64,000 nucleotides of DNA, taken from the NCBI RefSeq assembly GCF_005405925.1, contig NZ_BJHV01000001.1, forward strand, positions 4,216,001 through 4,280,000. The letters run 5' to 3'. This DNA comes from Streptomyces antimycoticus. Lineage in GTDB: Bacteria; Actinomycetota; Actinomycetes; Streptomycetales; Streptomycetaceae. The notes under the pieces were generated by a model, which was given only the letters and a program-made list of their open reading frames with translations, was not told the origin of the DNA and ran no database searches. Every line of letters begins with the position of its first letter. Positions within the stretch are counted from its first letter, which is position 1. Both the position numbers and the translations under genes were made by a program. Below are positions 28,135 to 35,370 of the stretch, one piece after another.

Positions 28135-28890
28135 TCAGCCACAGCCTCCGGCATGGCCCGGATCGGCCGACCGGGCGGCGGCGAAGTCGGTGTCCGACGG
28201 CACGGCGGCGGGCGTGTCCCGGGAGCGGGGGCCGGACCGGTCACCGGAGCCCGGGCGCGGCCCGGAGCCGGAGCGGACCGCGTCGACGAAGGCCGGCAGC
28301 CGGTCCACGCCCCAGAACTTGTCATAGCCGTGGGTGAAGAACGGCACGCCGAACGCCCCGGCGTCGCTGAGCGCGAGCAGGGCCTGGAGTCCCCGGCCGC
28401 CGCGCAGCTCCTCGTCATCGGCCGCTGCCGCCGCCCGGTCGGCCGGAAGCCCCAGCTCACCGGCGATGGCCGCGATGGTCGTACGGTCGCAGATGTCGCG
28501 GCCCTCCTGCCAGCGCGCCCGGTAGACGCGCTCGATGTAGGCGGGGCCGAGCCCCGCGTCCAGCGCCAGGAAGTACGGCAGATGCGGCACCTCCCAGACC
28601 GGGTCGAGATCCACCGGCCAGTTGACCGCGAGGCCGCGGTCGGTCGTCAGCCGGCGCACATCCTGGAGGATATAGAGATGCTTCTCCCGGGACATCGCCG
28701 TATACGGAAAGTGATGGCGTTGTTCGGCCATACGGCGCTCACCATCCGCGTCCGGCTCCCACCACGGGTGCCATTCCACCGCCTGTGCGACATCCGGATA
28801 GCGGTCCATCAGGTCACGGTAGGCGATCCAGCTGTACGGGCTGCGGAAATTGAAATAGAAGCGCGGTACTTTGCTGCGCTTGGCTGCCAC
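28135..28890 (-). CDS. DsbA-family protein resembling 2-hydroxychromene-2-carboxylate isomerase
   Basis: About 251 residues. The thioredoxin-fold start RFYFNFRSPYSWIAYRDL lacks a CxxC pair and instead has SPYS, as in HCCA isomerases and kappa-class glutathione transferases; GVPFFTHGYDKFWGVDRL closes the fold. The last 40 residues are low-complexity (Gly, Pro, Arg, Ser) ending in GGCG. In its family such proteins isomerise double bonds using a thiol cofactor. At the end of a reducing polyketide operon it might isomerise a polyene, but this is inference. GTG 28890 has AGGGGG upstream; an ATG at 28923 would add 11 residues. Confidence 0.8.
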   Translation of the reverse strand: MAAKRSKVPRFYFNFRSPYSWIAYRDLMDRYPDVAQAVEWHPWWEPDADGERRMAEQRHHFPYTAMSREKHLYILQDVRRLTTDRGLAVNWPVDLDPVWEVPHLPYFLALDAGLGPAYIERVYRARWQEGRDICDRTTIAAIAGELGLPADRAAAAADDEELRGGRGLQALLALSDAGAFGVPFFTHGYDKFWGVDRLPAFVDAVRSGSGPRPGSGDRSGPRSRDTPAAVPSDTDFAAARSADPGHAGGCG

Positions 28891-28986
28891 GTCCGTACCC
28901 CCTCGCTCGTCCGTCTCGTGCATGACGCTCTTTGAGCGGCCCTCAGCCGCCGAACACCGCTCGAACAAAGGTGCCGACGGCGCCCG

Positions 28987-29772
28987 TCAGAGGACGATGC
29001 CGCCGTCGACCTGGAACACCGCTCCGGTCACATACTCCGCTCCGACCAGGTACGCGACCATGTCGGCGACCTCCTCCGGACGGCCGAAGCGGCGCAGGGG
29101 GATGCTCTGCTCCGCCTCCTTGCGCACCCGTTCGGAAAGCTCCGCCGTCATATCGGTCTCGACGAAGCCGGGCGCCACCACATTGGCCCGTATGCCATAC
29201 CGTCCGACCTCCTTGGCGAGCGACTTGGTGAAGCCGATGATCCCCGCTTTGGAGGCCGCGTAATTGCTCTGGGTCGCATTGCCGTGGACCCCGGCGACCG
29301 ACGAGATGTTGATGACGCATCCGGACTTGCGTTTCATCATTCCGAACACCACGGAACGGCACAGGTGATAGGTGCCGTCCAGGTTGACCTCCAGAACGTC
29401 CCGCCACTCCTCGTCCTTCATCAGCAGCAACGGATTGTCCCGGGTGATCCCGGCGGAGGTGACCACGACGTCGACCGGGCCGAGCGACTCCTCGGTGAAG
29501 GCGACCAGTTCGCGCACCGCGGCCGCGTCGCGGACGTCCGTCTGCCGGCCGATCACCCGCCCGCCGTCGTGCCGCGCCGCCTCCTCCTCCAGCTCACGGG
29601 CGGCCTCGGGGCTGGAGTGATGGCAGAACGCCACGTCGAAGCCGTCCCGGGCCAGCCGCAGCACGGTGGACCGGCCAATGCCGCGGGAGCCGCCGGAGAC
29701 CAGCGCGACGCGCGGCGTCGGCTCGTTGTCACCGGATGCGCGGCCCGTGTCGTCGGATATTCGGTCGGACAT
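28987..29772 (-). CDS. 3-oxoacyl-ACP reductase (FabG-like SDR)
   Basis: 261 residues, a classical NADPH-dependent short-chain reductase that reduces the beta-keto group of ACP-bound chains. Cofactor motif SGGSRGIGRS, NNAG-like SAGITRD, catalytic INISSV Ser and YAASK Tyr/Lys are all present; PGFVETDM and VDGGIVL match FabG. ATG at 29772 follows GAGAAGGA. It is the only ketoreductase in the operon, sits 33 bases behind the first dehydratase-like gene and probably serves every elongation cycle. Confidence 0.92.
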   Translation of the reverse strand: MSDRISDDTGRASGDNEPTPRVALVSGGSRGIGRSTVLRLARDGFDVAFCHHSSPEAARELEEEAARHDGGRVIGRQTDVRDAAAVRELVAFTEESLGPVDVVVTSAGITRDNPLLLMKDEEWRDVLEVNLDGTYHLCRSVVFGMMKRKSGCVINISSVAGVHGNATQSNYAASKAGIIGFTKSLAKEVGRYGIRANVVAPGFVETDMTAELSERVRKEAEQSIPLRRFGRPEEVADMVAYLVGAEYVTGAVFQVDGGIVL

Positions 29773-29805
29773 ACGGTGAGGTCCTTCTCCCGGAGGCGGT
29801 GTCGG

Positions 29806-30357
29806 TCAGAGGGGGTCGGGCACAGGAGGGTCGGGCACGGGCGGCGCGGCCGCCGGCGGGCCGGTCACGGGCGAGGCGGTCATGGGCGGGGCGTCCAGGT
29901 CGGAGGCCGGGCGCATGGTCATCGTCAGCCGCCCGATGGTGAGGACGGTCTCCTTCCCGACCAGGCTCTCGCCCTCGAAGACGAAGGTCTCGCCGACCTG
30001 GCGGGCCAATCGCACATGATGCTCCACCACATCGCCCGGCACCACCGGGCGGTGGAACTCGGCGTCGGTGATGCCGCCGAGCAGCATCGCCTTGCCCTTG
30101 CGTACATCGGGGTTGGGCCGGTCCCAGGCCACCAGCACCCCGGCCACATGGCACCAGGACTCGATGAGCACCGTCCACGGATAGTGGTAGTCCTCCGCGG
30201 ACGCGGTGTCCGGCATCCCCTCGTACCAGGGCTCATTGCAGGTGACCGCCTTCAGCCCGCGCGCCCGCTCGCCCGGCACCAGCTCGGTGACCCGGTCGAT
30301 CAGCAGCATGGGGTAGCGGTGCGGCAGCACCCGCTTGATCTCATCGACGGTGATCAT
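29806..30357 (-). CDS. FabZ-like hot-dog dehydratase
   Basis: About 183 residues. It opens like FabZ: ITVDEIKRVLPHRYPMLLIDRV, with the product-site strand further on (TDAEFHRPVVPGD). The catalytic-helix region reads VLIESWCHVAGVLV with Glu in the active position, but the usual HFPGxP loop is altered to a longer insertion around NEPWYEGMPDTA, so its His is less clear. The C-terminal 25 residues are a Pro/Ala/Asp repeat tail. It likely dehydrates 3-hydroxyacyl-ACP together with the next-upstream gene, whose stop it overlaps by four bases (ATGA); the pair may form a heterodimer. Confidence 0.82.
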   Translation of the reverse strand: MITVDEIKRVLPHRYPMLLIDRVTELVPGERARGLKAVTCNEPWYEGMPDTASAEDYHYPWTVLIESWCHVAGVLVAWDRPNPDVRKGKAMLLGGITDAEFHRPVVPGDVVEHHVRLARQVGETFVFEGESLVGKETVLTIGRLTMTMRPASDLDAPPMTASPVTGPPAAAPPVPDPPVPDPL

Positions 30358-30815
30358 CCGGCGTCCGCTCCTCGGCCCTGCTCTCTCCGCTCCCCCGCCC
30401 CGGCCTCCGCGCCCCGGGCGTCCCGGTTCTCGAAGCGCAGCCTTATCTGCGCGGCGGGACCGCGCCCGGTGGCCGCCGAGGCCCGGCAGCGCACCGCCCC
30501 GTCCTTGCGCGACCAGACGTATTCGCTGGTCAGCTCGTCTCCGGGGTAGACCGGGCTGAGGAAGCGGGAGGACTCGACGGCCGCCAGGACCCAGCGCCCG
30601 CCCGGTTCGCGCTCCGGCAGCGTGGCGAGGGCGCCGCGCTGGACGTACTCCACGACACATACGCCGGGGAAGATGGCGAACCCCGGGAAGTGCCCGGCGA
30701 ACACCTTCTCCGACGCGCCGGCCACGGCCACGCACCGGGCGGGCCGCTCACCGGGGACACCGGGGTCCACGACCTCCACGGTGCCGTCGACCGGCCCACA
30801 CGCGGCCACCGTCAT
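30354..30815 (-). CDS. FabA/FabZ-like hot-dog dehydratase
   Basis: 153 residues. The active-site signature is clear: VFAGHFPGFAIFPGVCVVEYVQ, with His in GHFPG and Glu in the following helix as in FabZ/FabA. It should remove water from 3-hydroxyacyl-ACP to give an enoyl or polyene intermediate. The end is a low-complexity Gly/Ala/Arg tail. It begins one base after the ACP stop and overlaps the second dehydratase-like gene, so the three proteins are translated together. Confidence 0.85.
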   Translation of the reverse strand: MTVAACGPVDGTVEVVDPGVPGERPARCVAVAGASEKVFAGHFPGFAIFPGVCVVEYVQRGALATLPEREPGGRWVLAAVESSRFLSPVYPGDELTSEYVWSRKDGAVRCRASAATGRGPAAQIRLRFENRDARGAEAGAGERREQGRGADAG

Positions 30816-30816
30816 C

Positions 30817-31071
30817 TCACTTCTCCAGCTTCGAGGCGAGCAGGTCGTGCACCTTGCGGAGCGTGGTGATGTCCTTCATCTCCCGCTCCTCCAGCTTCAC
30901 CGAGTACTTCTTCTCCAGGACGACCATGACCTCGAGGGCCATGAGGGAGTCCACGCCCAGCGTCTTGACGAAGTCGGCGTCGTCGGTGACGTCCTCCTCG
31001 TCCACATCGAGCACATCCGCGACGAAGGTGCGCAGTTCGTCCATGTCCAGGGCGGCGGTGGCGTCGGCCAT
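30817..31071 (-). CDS. acyl carrier protein (second ACP of the operon)
   Basis: 84 residues when started at the ATG 31071, which has a strong GAAGGAG ribosome site. Helix II carries the attachment serine in LGVDSLMALEVM. Net charge is acidic, as expected. As read, the upstream malonyltransferase frame runs into it without a stop, which may be a real fusion or a frameshift artefact. It is the second carrier protein in the operon; the other is the first gene at 42468. Confidence 0.88.
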   Translation of the reverse strand: MADATAALDMDELRTFVADVLDVDEEDVTDDADFVKTLGVDSLMALEVMVVLEKKYSVKLEEREMKDITTLRKVHDLLASKLEK

Positions 31072-32139
31072 GCGGGGGTCTCCTTCCGCTCTCAAAGGGT
31101 GAGGCTCAGCGGGGTTCGGGGGTTCCGGATGTTTCCGGGTTTTCGGGGGCTTCGGGGGCTTCAGGGGCTTCGGGGCGGTGAGCTTGGCGAGGGCGGCGGC
31201 CGACTCGACCGGGACGGTGAGCGCGCCCTTCGCGATCCGGCGGATCATGCCGGTGAGCTGGCGCCCGGGACCCAGCTCCACGAACCGGGTGCAGCCCAGT
31301 TCACCGGCGAGCGTGCGCACGCTCTCCTCCCAGCGCACCGGGCTGGTGAGCTGGTTCAGTTCGAGCTCCCGCCAGCGCTCGCCGCTCGCGTACGGGCGGG
31401 CGTCCACGTTGGCGACGACCGGAAGGTGCTCGGCGGCGAAGTGCACGGCGGCCAGGGCCTCGCGCACGTCGTCGGCGGCCGAGGCCATCAGCGGGCTGTG
31501 GAAGGCGCCGCCGACAGCGAGCCGGATCACCTTGCCCTCGCTCTCGACGGCCAGTTCGCCGAGCCGGTCCACGGCCTCGGCGGTGCCCGAGAGCACGATG
31601 GCGCCGGGTGCGTTGACATTGGCGATCCAGACCTGGCCGCCGTCCTCCTGAACCTGGGTGACCAGCGCCTCCACGGTGTCGGGGCCGAGCCGCACCACGG
31701 CGGCCATGGTGCCGGGCGACCGCTCGGCGCACCCGCGCATGGCCCGGCCGCGGGCGGCGACCAGGCGGGCGGTGTCGGCGAGCGGCAGGGCCCCGGCGGC
31801 GTGGAGCGCGGTGTACTCGCCCAGGCTGTGCCCGGCGCAGGCCACCACATCGCCCAGCAGCCCGGCCGCCTCCGCCTCGCGGTGGGCGAGCACCTCCGTG
31901 GTGAAGACGGCGATCTGGGCGAGATCGGTGCGGCGCAGCGTCTCGTCGTCGGCCTTCAGCAGGAGTTCCTCGACGTCGATACCGGTGTACTCCGACACCT
32001 CGGCCACCAGCGCCCAGGAGGCGGTGTCCCGCCACGTCTGGCCCATGCCCGCCTTCTGGGCGCCCTGCCCGGGGAAGACCAGCGCCGTACGGGGCGCCGC
32101 GCCGTCGAGGGCGCCGCCCGTCGTCTCTCGGTCCGTCAT
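30817..32139 (-). CDS. malonyl-CoA:ACP transacylase (MAT), reading as a MAT-ACP fusion
   Basis: FabD-type malonyltransferase loading malonyl units onto ACP: VFPGQGAQKAGMG at the start, nucleophile Ser in CAGHSLGEYTAL, and catalytic His in GGAFHSPLM. ATG 32139 has AAGGAG upstream. The domain ends near VPVESAAALAKL, then a Pro/Lys-rich stretch (PKPLKPPKPPKTRKHPEPP) leads straight into the ACP. That stretch is full of short C-runs; one extra C there would create a TGA at 31106-31108, 35 bases before the ACP start with its own ribosome site. Given other C/G-run losses in this window, a separate MAT gene ending near 31106 is at least as likely as a fusion. Confidence 0.85.
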   Translation of the reverse strand: MTDRETTGGALDGAAPRTALVFPGQGAQKAGMGQTWRDTASWALVAEVSEYTGIDVEELLLKADDETLRRTDLAQIAVFTTEVLAHREAEAAGLLGDVVACAGHSLGEYTALHAAGALPLADTARLVAARGRAMRGCAERSPGTMAAVVRLGPDTVEALVTQVQEDGGQVWIANVNAPGAIVLSGTAEAVDRLGELAVESEGKVIRLAVGGAFHSPLMASAADDVREALAAVHFAAEHLPVVANVDARPYASGERWRELELNQLTSPVRWEESVRTLAGELGCTRFVELGPGRQLTGMIRRIAKGALTVPVESAAALAKLTAPKPLKPPKPPKTRKHPEPPNPAEPHPLRAEGDPRMADATAALDMDELRTFVADVLDVDEEDVTDDADFVKTLGVDSLMALEVMVVLEKKYSVKLEEREMKDITTLRKVHDLLASKLEK

Positions 32140-32177
32140 CTCAACCAGCTCCTTCAGCTCAGGGGGCGGTCGGCCCG

Positions 32178-33374
32178 TCACCGGATCCGCAGCAGGGCCG
32201 CACCGACCACGCCGTCCCGGTCCACGGTGGTGACCAGGGCGGTATCGCCATTTTTCAGAGGCTCGATTCGCCTCCGGGGCGCTTCAGCCTCCCCCAGCTG
32301 CCGCTGGGAGGTGCCCCCTGTCGACGGTCGACCGTGCTCGGCCATCGCCAGGACGGCGGCGATCTGGAAGGCCGCCGCGGCGGCGCAGGTGTCCCCGACG
32401 GTGTCGGCGGCCGTGATCCGCGGCGGCTCCGCACCCCCGAGGGCGTCGGCGAGGGCGGCGCGCTCGGCCTCCCCCTCGGCGCCGGGGGCGCCGGAGTCGG
32501 CGACGGCGCTCAGCTCGCCGGGGGTCACGCCGGTGCGGTCCAGCAGCCGGCCGATCGCCTCGGCGAGCACCGTACGGGCCTGCGTCGCGTCCGCCGCACA
32601 GCCGAACTCCAGGCCCAGGACCTCGGCGAGCGGCTTACGGCCGTGTTCGCGCGCCGAGGCGTCGGGCTCCAGCAGCCACACGGCCGCGCCCTCGCCGAGC
32701 ACGGCCGCGCTGTCGGCGCTCTCCTCATCCGTGCGGGCGTGCCACTCCAGCCAGGCGCGGGCGGAGGAGAACTCCTCGACCGCCCCGCAGAGCACGGCCT
32801 GGGCCCGCCCGGCGCGCTGCAGCCGCAGCGCGTACCGGAGGGCGAGCAGTCCGGTGGCGCGGCCGCCCGCGATGGTGGTGTTGGGGCCCTTGAGCCCGTG
32901 CCAGATGGCGGACTGCCCGGCCGCGCAGTTCATCACGGTGTTGGGGAACCGGGCCGGGTCCACGTAGAAGGGCTTCTCCCCCACCAGCGAGTCCCGGGTG
33001 AAGTCCATGATGCTCTGGGCGGAGCCGGTGCTGGTGCCGAGCGCCAGGCCGGTCTCCTCGCCCACCCCCGGCAACCGCTCGGCCTCGTCGTGCTCCCGCT
33101 CCCCGGTCAGCAGATGGCGGATCGCGGTGACGGCCAGTCCGGTGGCCCGGTCCATCGAGCGGGTGCCCTTACGGCCGAGGATCTGCCGGATGTGGAAGTC
33201 GGGCACGAGGCTCGCCTCGCGGAACGGCACCGACCACTCCTCGGGGTCCAGCGGACGGCCGGCCGCGCGGCCGGACCGCAGGGCCGCGGTGAAGTCGGCC
33301 CCGCGCAGTCCCAGGGGCGATACGGCGGTCCAGGCCGAGATGACCGGGGCTGCCCCGCCGAGGGCGTTGACCAT
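32178..33374 (-). CDS. ketosynthase-like protein lacking the active-site Cys (KS-beta/CLF-like)
   Basis: 398 residues with the thiolase fold of type II ketosynthases (MNCAAGQSAIWHGLKGPN is typical). At the position of the catalytic Cys the sequence is TTIAGGRATGLLAL, giving Arg by alignment, and the HGTGT and second His motifs of the C-terminal half are absent. It cannot condense on its own and resembles a chain-length-factor partner of one of the three Cys-containing ketosynthases; the unpaired one is at 41188. ATG 33374 follows AAGGAG. It lies between the DsrE-like trio and the malonyltransferase. Confidence 0.85.
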   Translation of the reverse strand: MVNALGGAAPVISAWTAVSPLGLRGADFTAALRSGRAAGRPLDPEEWSVPFREASLVPDFHIRQILGRKGTRSMDRATGLAVTAIRHLLTGEREHDEAERLPGVGEETGLALGTSTGSAQSIMDFTRDSLVGEKPFYVDPARFPNTVMNCAAGQSAIWHGLKGPNTTIAGGRATGLLALRYALRLQRAGRAQAVLCGAVEEFSSARAWLEWHARTDEESADSAAVLGEGAAVWLLEPDASAREHGRKPLAEVLGLEFGCAADATQARTVLAEAIGRLLDRTGVTPGELSAVADSGAPGAEGEAERAALADALGGAEPPRITAADTVGDTCAAAAAFQIAAVLAMAEHGRPSTGGTSQRQLGEAEAPRRRIEPLKNGDTALVTTVDRDGVVGAALLRIR

Positions 33375-33424
33375 GGGTTCGGGTACTCCTTCGGTAGAGG
33401 CCCGGGGGCCGTGGGAGGGGCGGG

Positions 33425-33820
33425 TCACAGGAACCACACCTGTTCGTAGGAGGGCCAGCGCGCGGCGAGGTCGTCGCCCTCGATGACGCGTACGCCCGGC
33501 AGCAGCCGCTCGGCGGCGGTGCGGCCGAGGGCGGCCAGGCCGTCCTCCTCGACCAGCACGGTCACCCCGGCGGCCAGCAGCTTCGCCACGGAGGCCGGTG
33601 GATGGGGCAGGGTGTCCAGGGTGCGGTTGCCCAGGCGCAGCGAGGGCCGCGGGCCCGTGTCGAGGGCGTAGCCGACGGCGGGTCCGCGCAGCGCCACATC
33701 GCAGCCGCCGCTCTGCCGGTGCAGATCGGGCACGCAGTACAGCACGTCGGCGTACTGGGTCTCGATCGAGCCCCGGTACGCCTTCTCCACGATCAGCAGC
33801 CAGCGCGCCTGGTCGCCCAT
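33425..33820 (-). CDS. DsrE/DsrF-like small protein, third of a trio
   Basis: 131 residues with alternating strands and helices like DsrE/F/H (TusBCD) sulfur-relay proteins: start RWLLIVEKAYRGSIETQYAD, later VTVLVEEDGLAAL and a closing LPGVRVIEGDDLAARW. Cys residues occur at about 29 and 40, but no conserved DsrE active Cys is evident. It begins three bases after the preceding DsrE-like gene. Family placement is by pattern only. If it is a Tus-type subunit, it would form a complex with its two neighbours. Confidence 0.6.
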   Translation of the reverse strand: MGDQARWLLIVEKAYRGSIETQYADVLYCVPDLHRQSGGCDVALRGPAVGYALDTGPRPSLRLGNRTLDTLPHPPASVAKLLAAGVTVLVEEDGLAALGRTAAERLLPGVRVIEGDDLAARWPSYEQVWFL

Positions 33821-33823
33821 GGC

Positions 33824-34231
33824 TCAGCACACCCCCATGAGCAGGCTCTTGTCCGCCGCGTTCACATGCTCGGCGAAGACGAAGGGGGCCCGCATGCGCA
33901 CCTGCGGTACCTGGTCGGCGGCGCCCCGCTCCTCGGCGCAGAAGCGGCACACGTACCAGTACAGCCGGTCGGGGTGATCCTCGATCAGCTCGCGGACGAG
34001 GCGGGCGGTGGACGGATGCTCGCGCCCCAGGTCGGTGTAGTCGCGCGGTTTGGTGTCGCCGAGGGCCGCGCCGGTCAGCCGGGTGGCGTCGCCGCAGGTC
34101 CAGATCTGCACCCTGGCCCCCCGGGCGAGCAGCGCGGACGCCAGCCGCAGCGCCGAGGTGACCAGGTCGCTCTGGTGGGGCGCGCCGAAGAGGTTGAGCA
34201 GCACATCGGTACGGGGAACGGGCCTGGGCAT
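33824..34231 (-). CDS. DsrE-like protein with candidate active-site Cys, second of a trio
   Basis: 135 residues. Fold signs match DsrE/TusD: first strand DVLLNLFGAPHQSDL, helix ALRLASALLARGARVQIW and the active loop YWYVCRFCAEERGA, placed where DsrE and TusD carry their persulfide-forming Cys (CxxCAxxRG-like context). The end, DKSLLMGVC, also has a Cys. In known systems this subunit receives sulfur from a desulfurase and passes it on. It overlaps the stop of the first trio gene by one base. Its presence in a polyketide operon is unusual. Confidence 0.68.
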   Translation of the reverse strand: MPRPVPRTDVLLNLFGAPHQSDLVTSALRLASALLARGARVQIWTCGDATRLTGAALGDTKPRDYTDLGREHPSTARLVRELIEDHPDRLYWYVCRFCAEERGAADQVPQVRMRAPFVFAEHVNAADKSLLMGVC

Positions 34232-34557
34232 CAGTGCCACACCGCCCTGACCCGCGGTTCCAGCAGCTTGGCGGCCACGTCGTCCATCTCCACCAGCCGC
34301 GCCCGGGGCGTCAGATCGGCGGCGGGCAGGGCGCGCTGGGCGGCGGAGAAGGAGTCCACCCACAGCTCGCCGCCGTCGCCGAGGAACGTCTCGATGCCCG
34401 GGGCGGTGCCGGGGACGGCGGCGGTCACACCGTTTTCCACGAGGAACAGCACCACCTGGTGGCCGTCCCTGACCAGCCGCGCGGCGTCGCCGAGGAACCG
34501 CTCACAGGCGGGTCCGGTCTGCGGCCCGCCCGTCTCGATCAGCAGATGGGCCGTCAT
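34231..34557 (-). CDS. DsrE-superfamily small protein, first of a trio
   Basis: 108 residues: AHLLIETGGPQTGPACERFL, then ARLVRDGHQVVLFLVENGV, matching the first beta-alpha-beta unit of DsrE-like proteins. Its only Cys is near residue 18, which recalls DsrH, whose functional Cys is also N-terminal. It overlaps the stop of the reductase gene by four bases (ATGA) and the next gene by one, so the three small proteins are made with the polyketide enzymes. Assignment to DsrE/DsrH is tentative. Confidence 0.62.
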   Translation of the reverse strand: MTAHLLIETGGPQTGPACERFLGDAARLVRDGHQVVLFLVENGVTAAVPGTAPGIETFLGDGGELWVDSFSAAQRALPAADLTPRARLVEMDDVAAKLLEPRVRAVWH

Positions 34558-35345
34558 GTCAACAGCTCACCCCCGTCCACGCCGATCACATTGCCGGTGA
34601 TCCAGGAGGAGTCGGTGCGCGAGAGCAGCGAGACGGCTTCGGCGACGTCCTCGGGGCGGGTCAGCCGCCGGTGCGGATTGAGGTCCCGCGCGTGGACGGC
34701 GAGCCGGTCGCTGCCGGGGATGCGCTCCATGGACGGGGTCGGGGTCACCCCGGCGCGCAGCGCGTTGACGGCGATACCGGAGGGGGCGAGCTCCAGGGCG
34801 AGCTGGCGTACGTGGGACTCCAGGGCGGCCTTGGCCGCGGAGACGGCGCCGTAGTGGGGCATCACCCGGGTGCCCCCGGCGCTGGTCATCGCGTACACCT
34901 TGGCGCCCTCGCGCAGCAGCCCCGCGGTGAACAGGTCCTGGGTCCAGTAGACGAGGGAGTGCGCCATCACGTCGAGCGTCATGTTCATCTGGCGGGCGGT
35001 CAGGCTGTCCTCGCCCTCGGCGCCGACGTACGGCAGCAGAGTGCCGAAGGCCAGGGAGTGCACCACGATCCGGATGCCCGTGCCGCCGGTCAGCTCCTCG
35101 AACCGGGGCAGCAGCTCCTCGCGGGTACGGGCGGAGGCGGCGTTGGCGTTGAAGAAGTGGGCCTCGACGCCGTGGCCGCGCATCTCCTCCCGGGCGACGG
35201 CGGCCTTCTCCTGCCCGTCGGTGGTGTCGAAGTGGACGCCCAGGATGTGGACGCCCTCGCGGGCCAGTTCATGGGCGATGGCCAAGCCCATTCCGCTGGA
35301 GGCGCCCAGGACCAGGCACCAGGAACCTTCGAGTCGGGTGATCAT
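34554..35345 (-). CDS. enoyl-ACP reductase-like SDR (FabI/FabL type)
   Basis: 263 residues. Rossmann start LVLGASSGMGLAIAHELA, then a catalytic stretch YGAVSAAKAALESHVRQLA in which Tyr and Lys are seven positions apart (Y-x6-K), the FabI/InhA/FabL spacing rather than the Y-x3-K of ketoreductases. NALRAGVTPTPSMERIPG and a closing VIGVDGGELLT fit this group. It probably reduces an enoyl-ACP double bond with NAD(P)H at some steps of chain growth. ATG 35345 is 25 bases after the CLF stop; the next gene overlaps its own stop. Confidence 0.8.
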   Translation of the reverse strand: MITRLEGSWCLVLGASSGMGLAIAHELAREGVHILGVHFDTTDGQEKAAVAREEMRGHGVEAHFFNANAASARTREELLPRFEELTGGTGIRIVVHSLAFGTLLPYVGAEGEDSLTARQMNMTLDVMAHSLVYWTQDLFTAGLLREGAKVYAMTSAGGTRVMPHYGAVSAAKAALESHVRQLALELAPSGIAVNALRAGVTPTPSMERIPGSDRLAVHARDLNPHRRLTRPEDVAEAVSLLSRTDSSWITGNVIGVDGGELLT

Positions 35346-35370
35346 CGGCCGCTCGCCCTCCGTCGTCCAC

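Noticed and set aside
30622..32967. A 781-codon plus-strand frame opposite the malonyltransferase and KS-beta genes
   Set aside because: Antisense to conserved enzymes; composition typical of a shadow frame.
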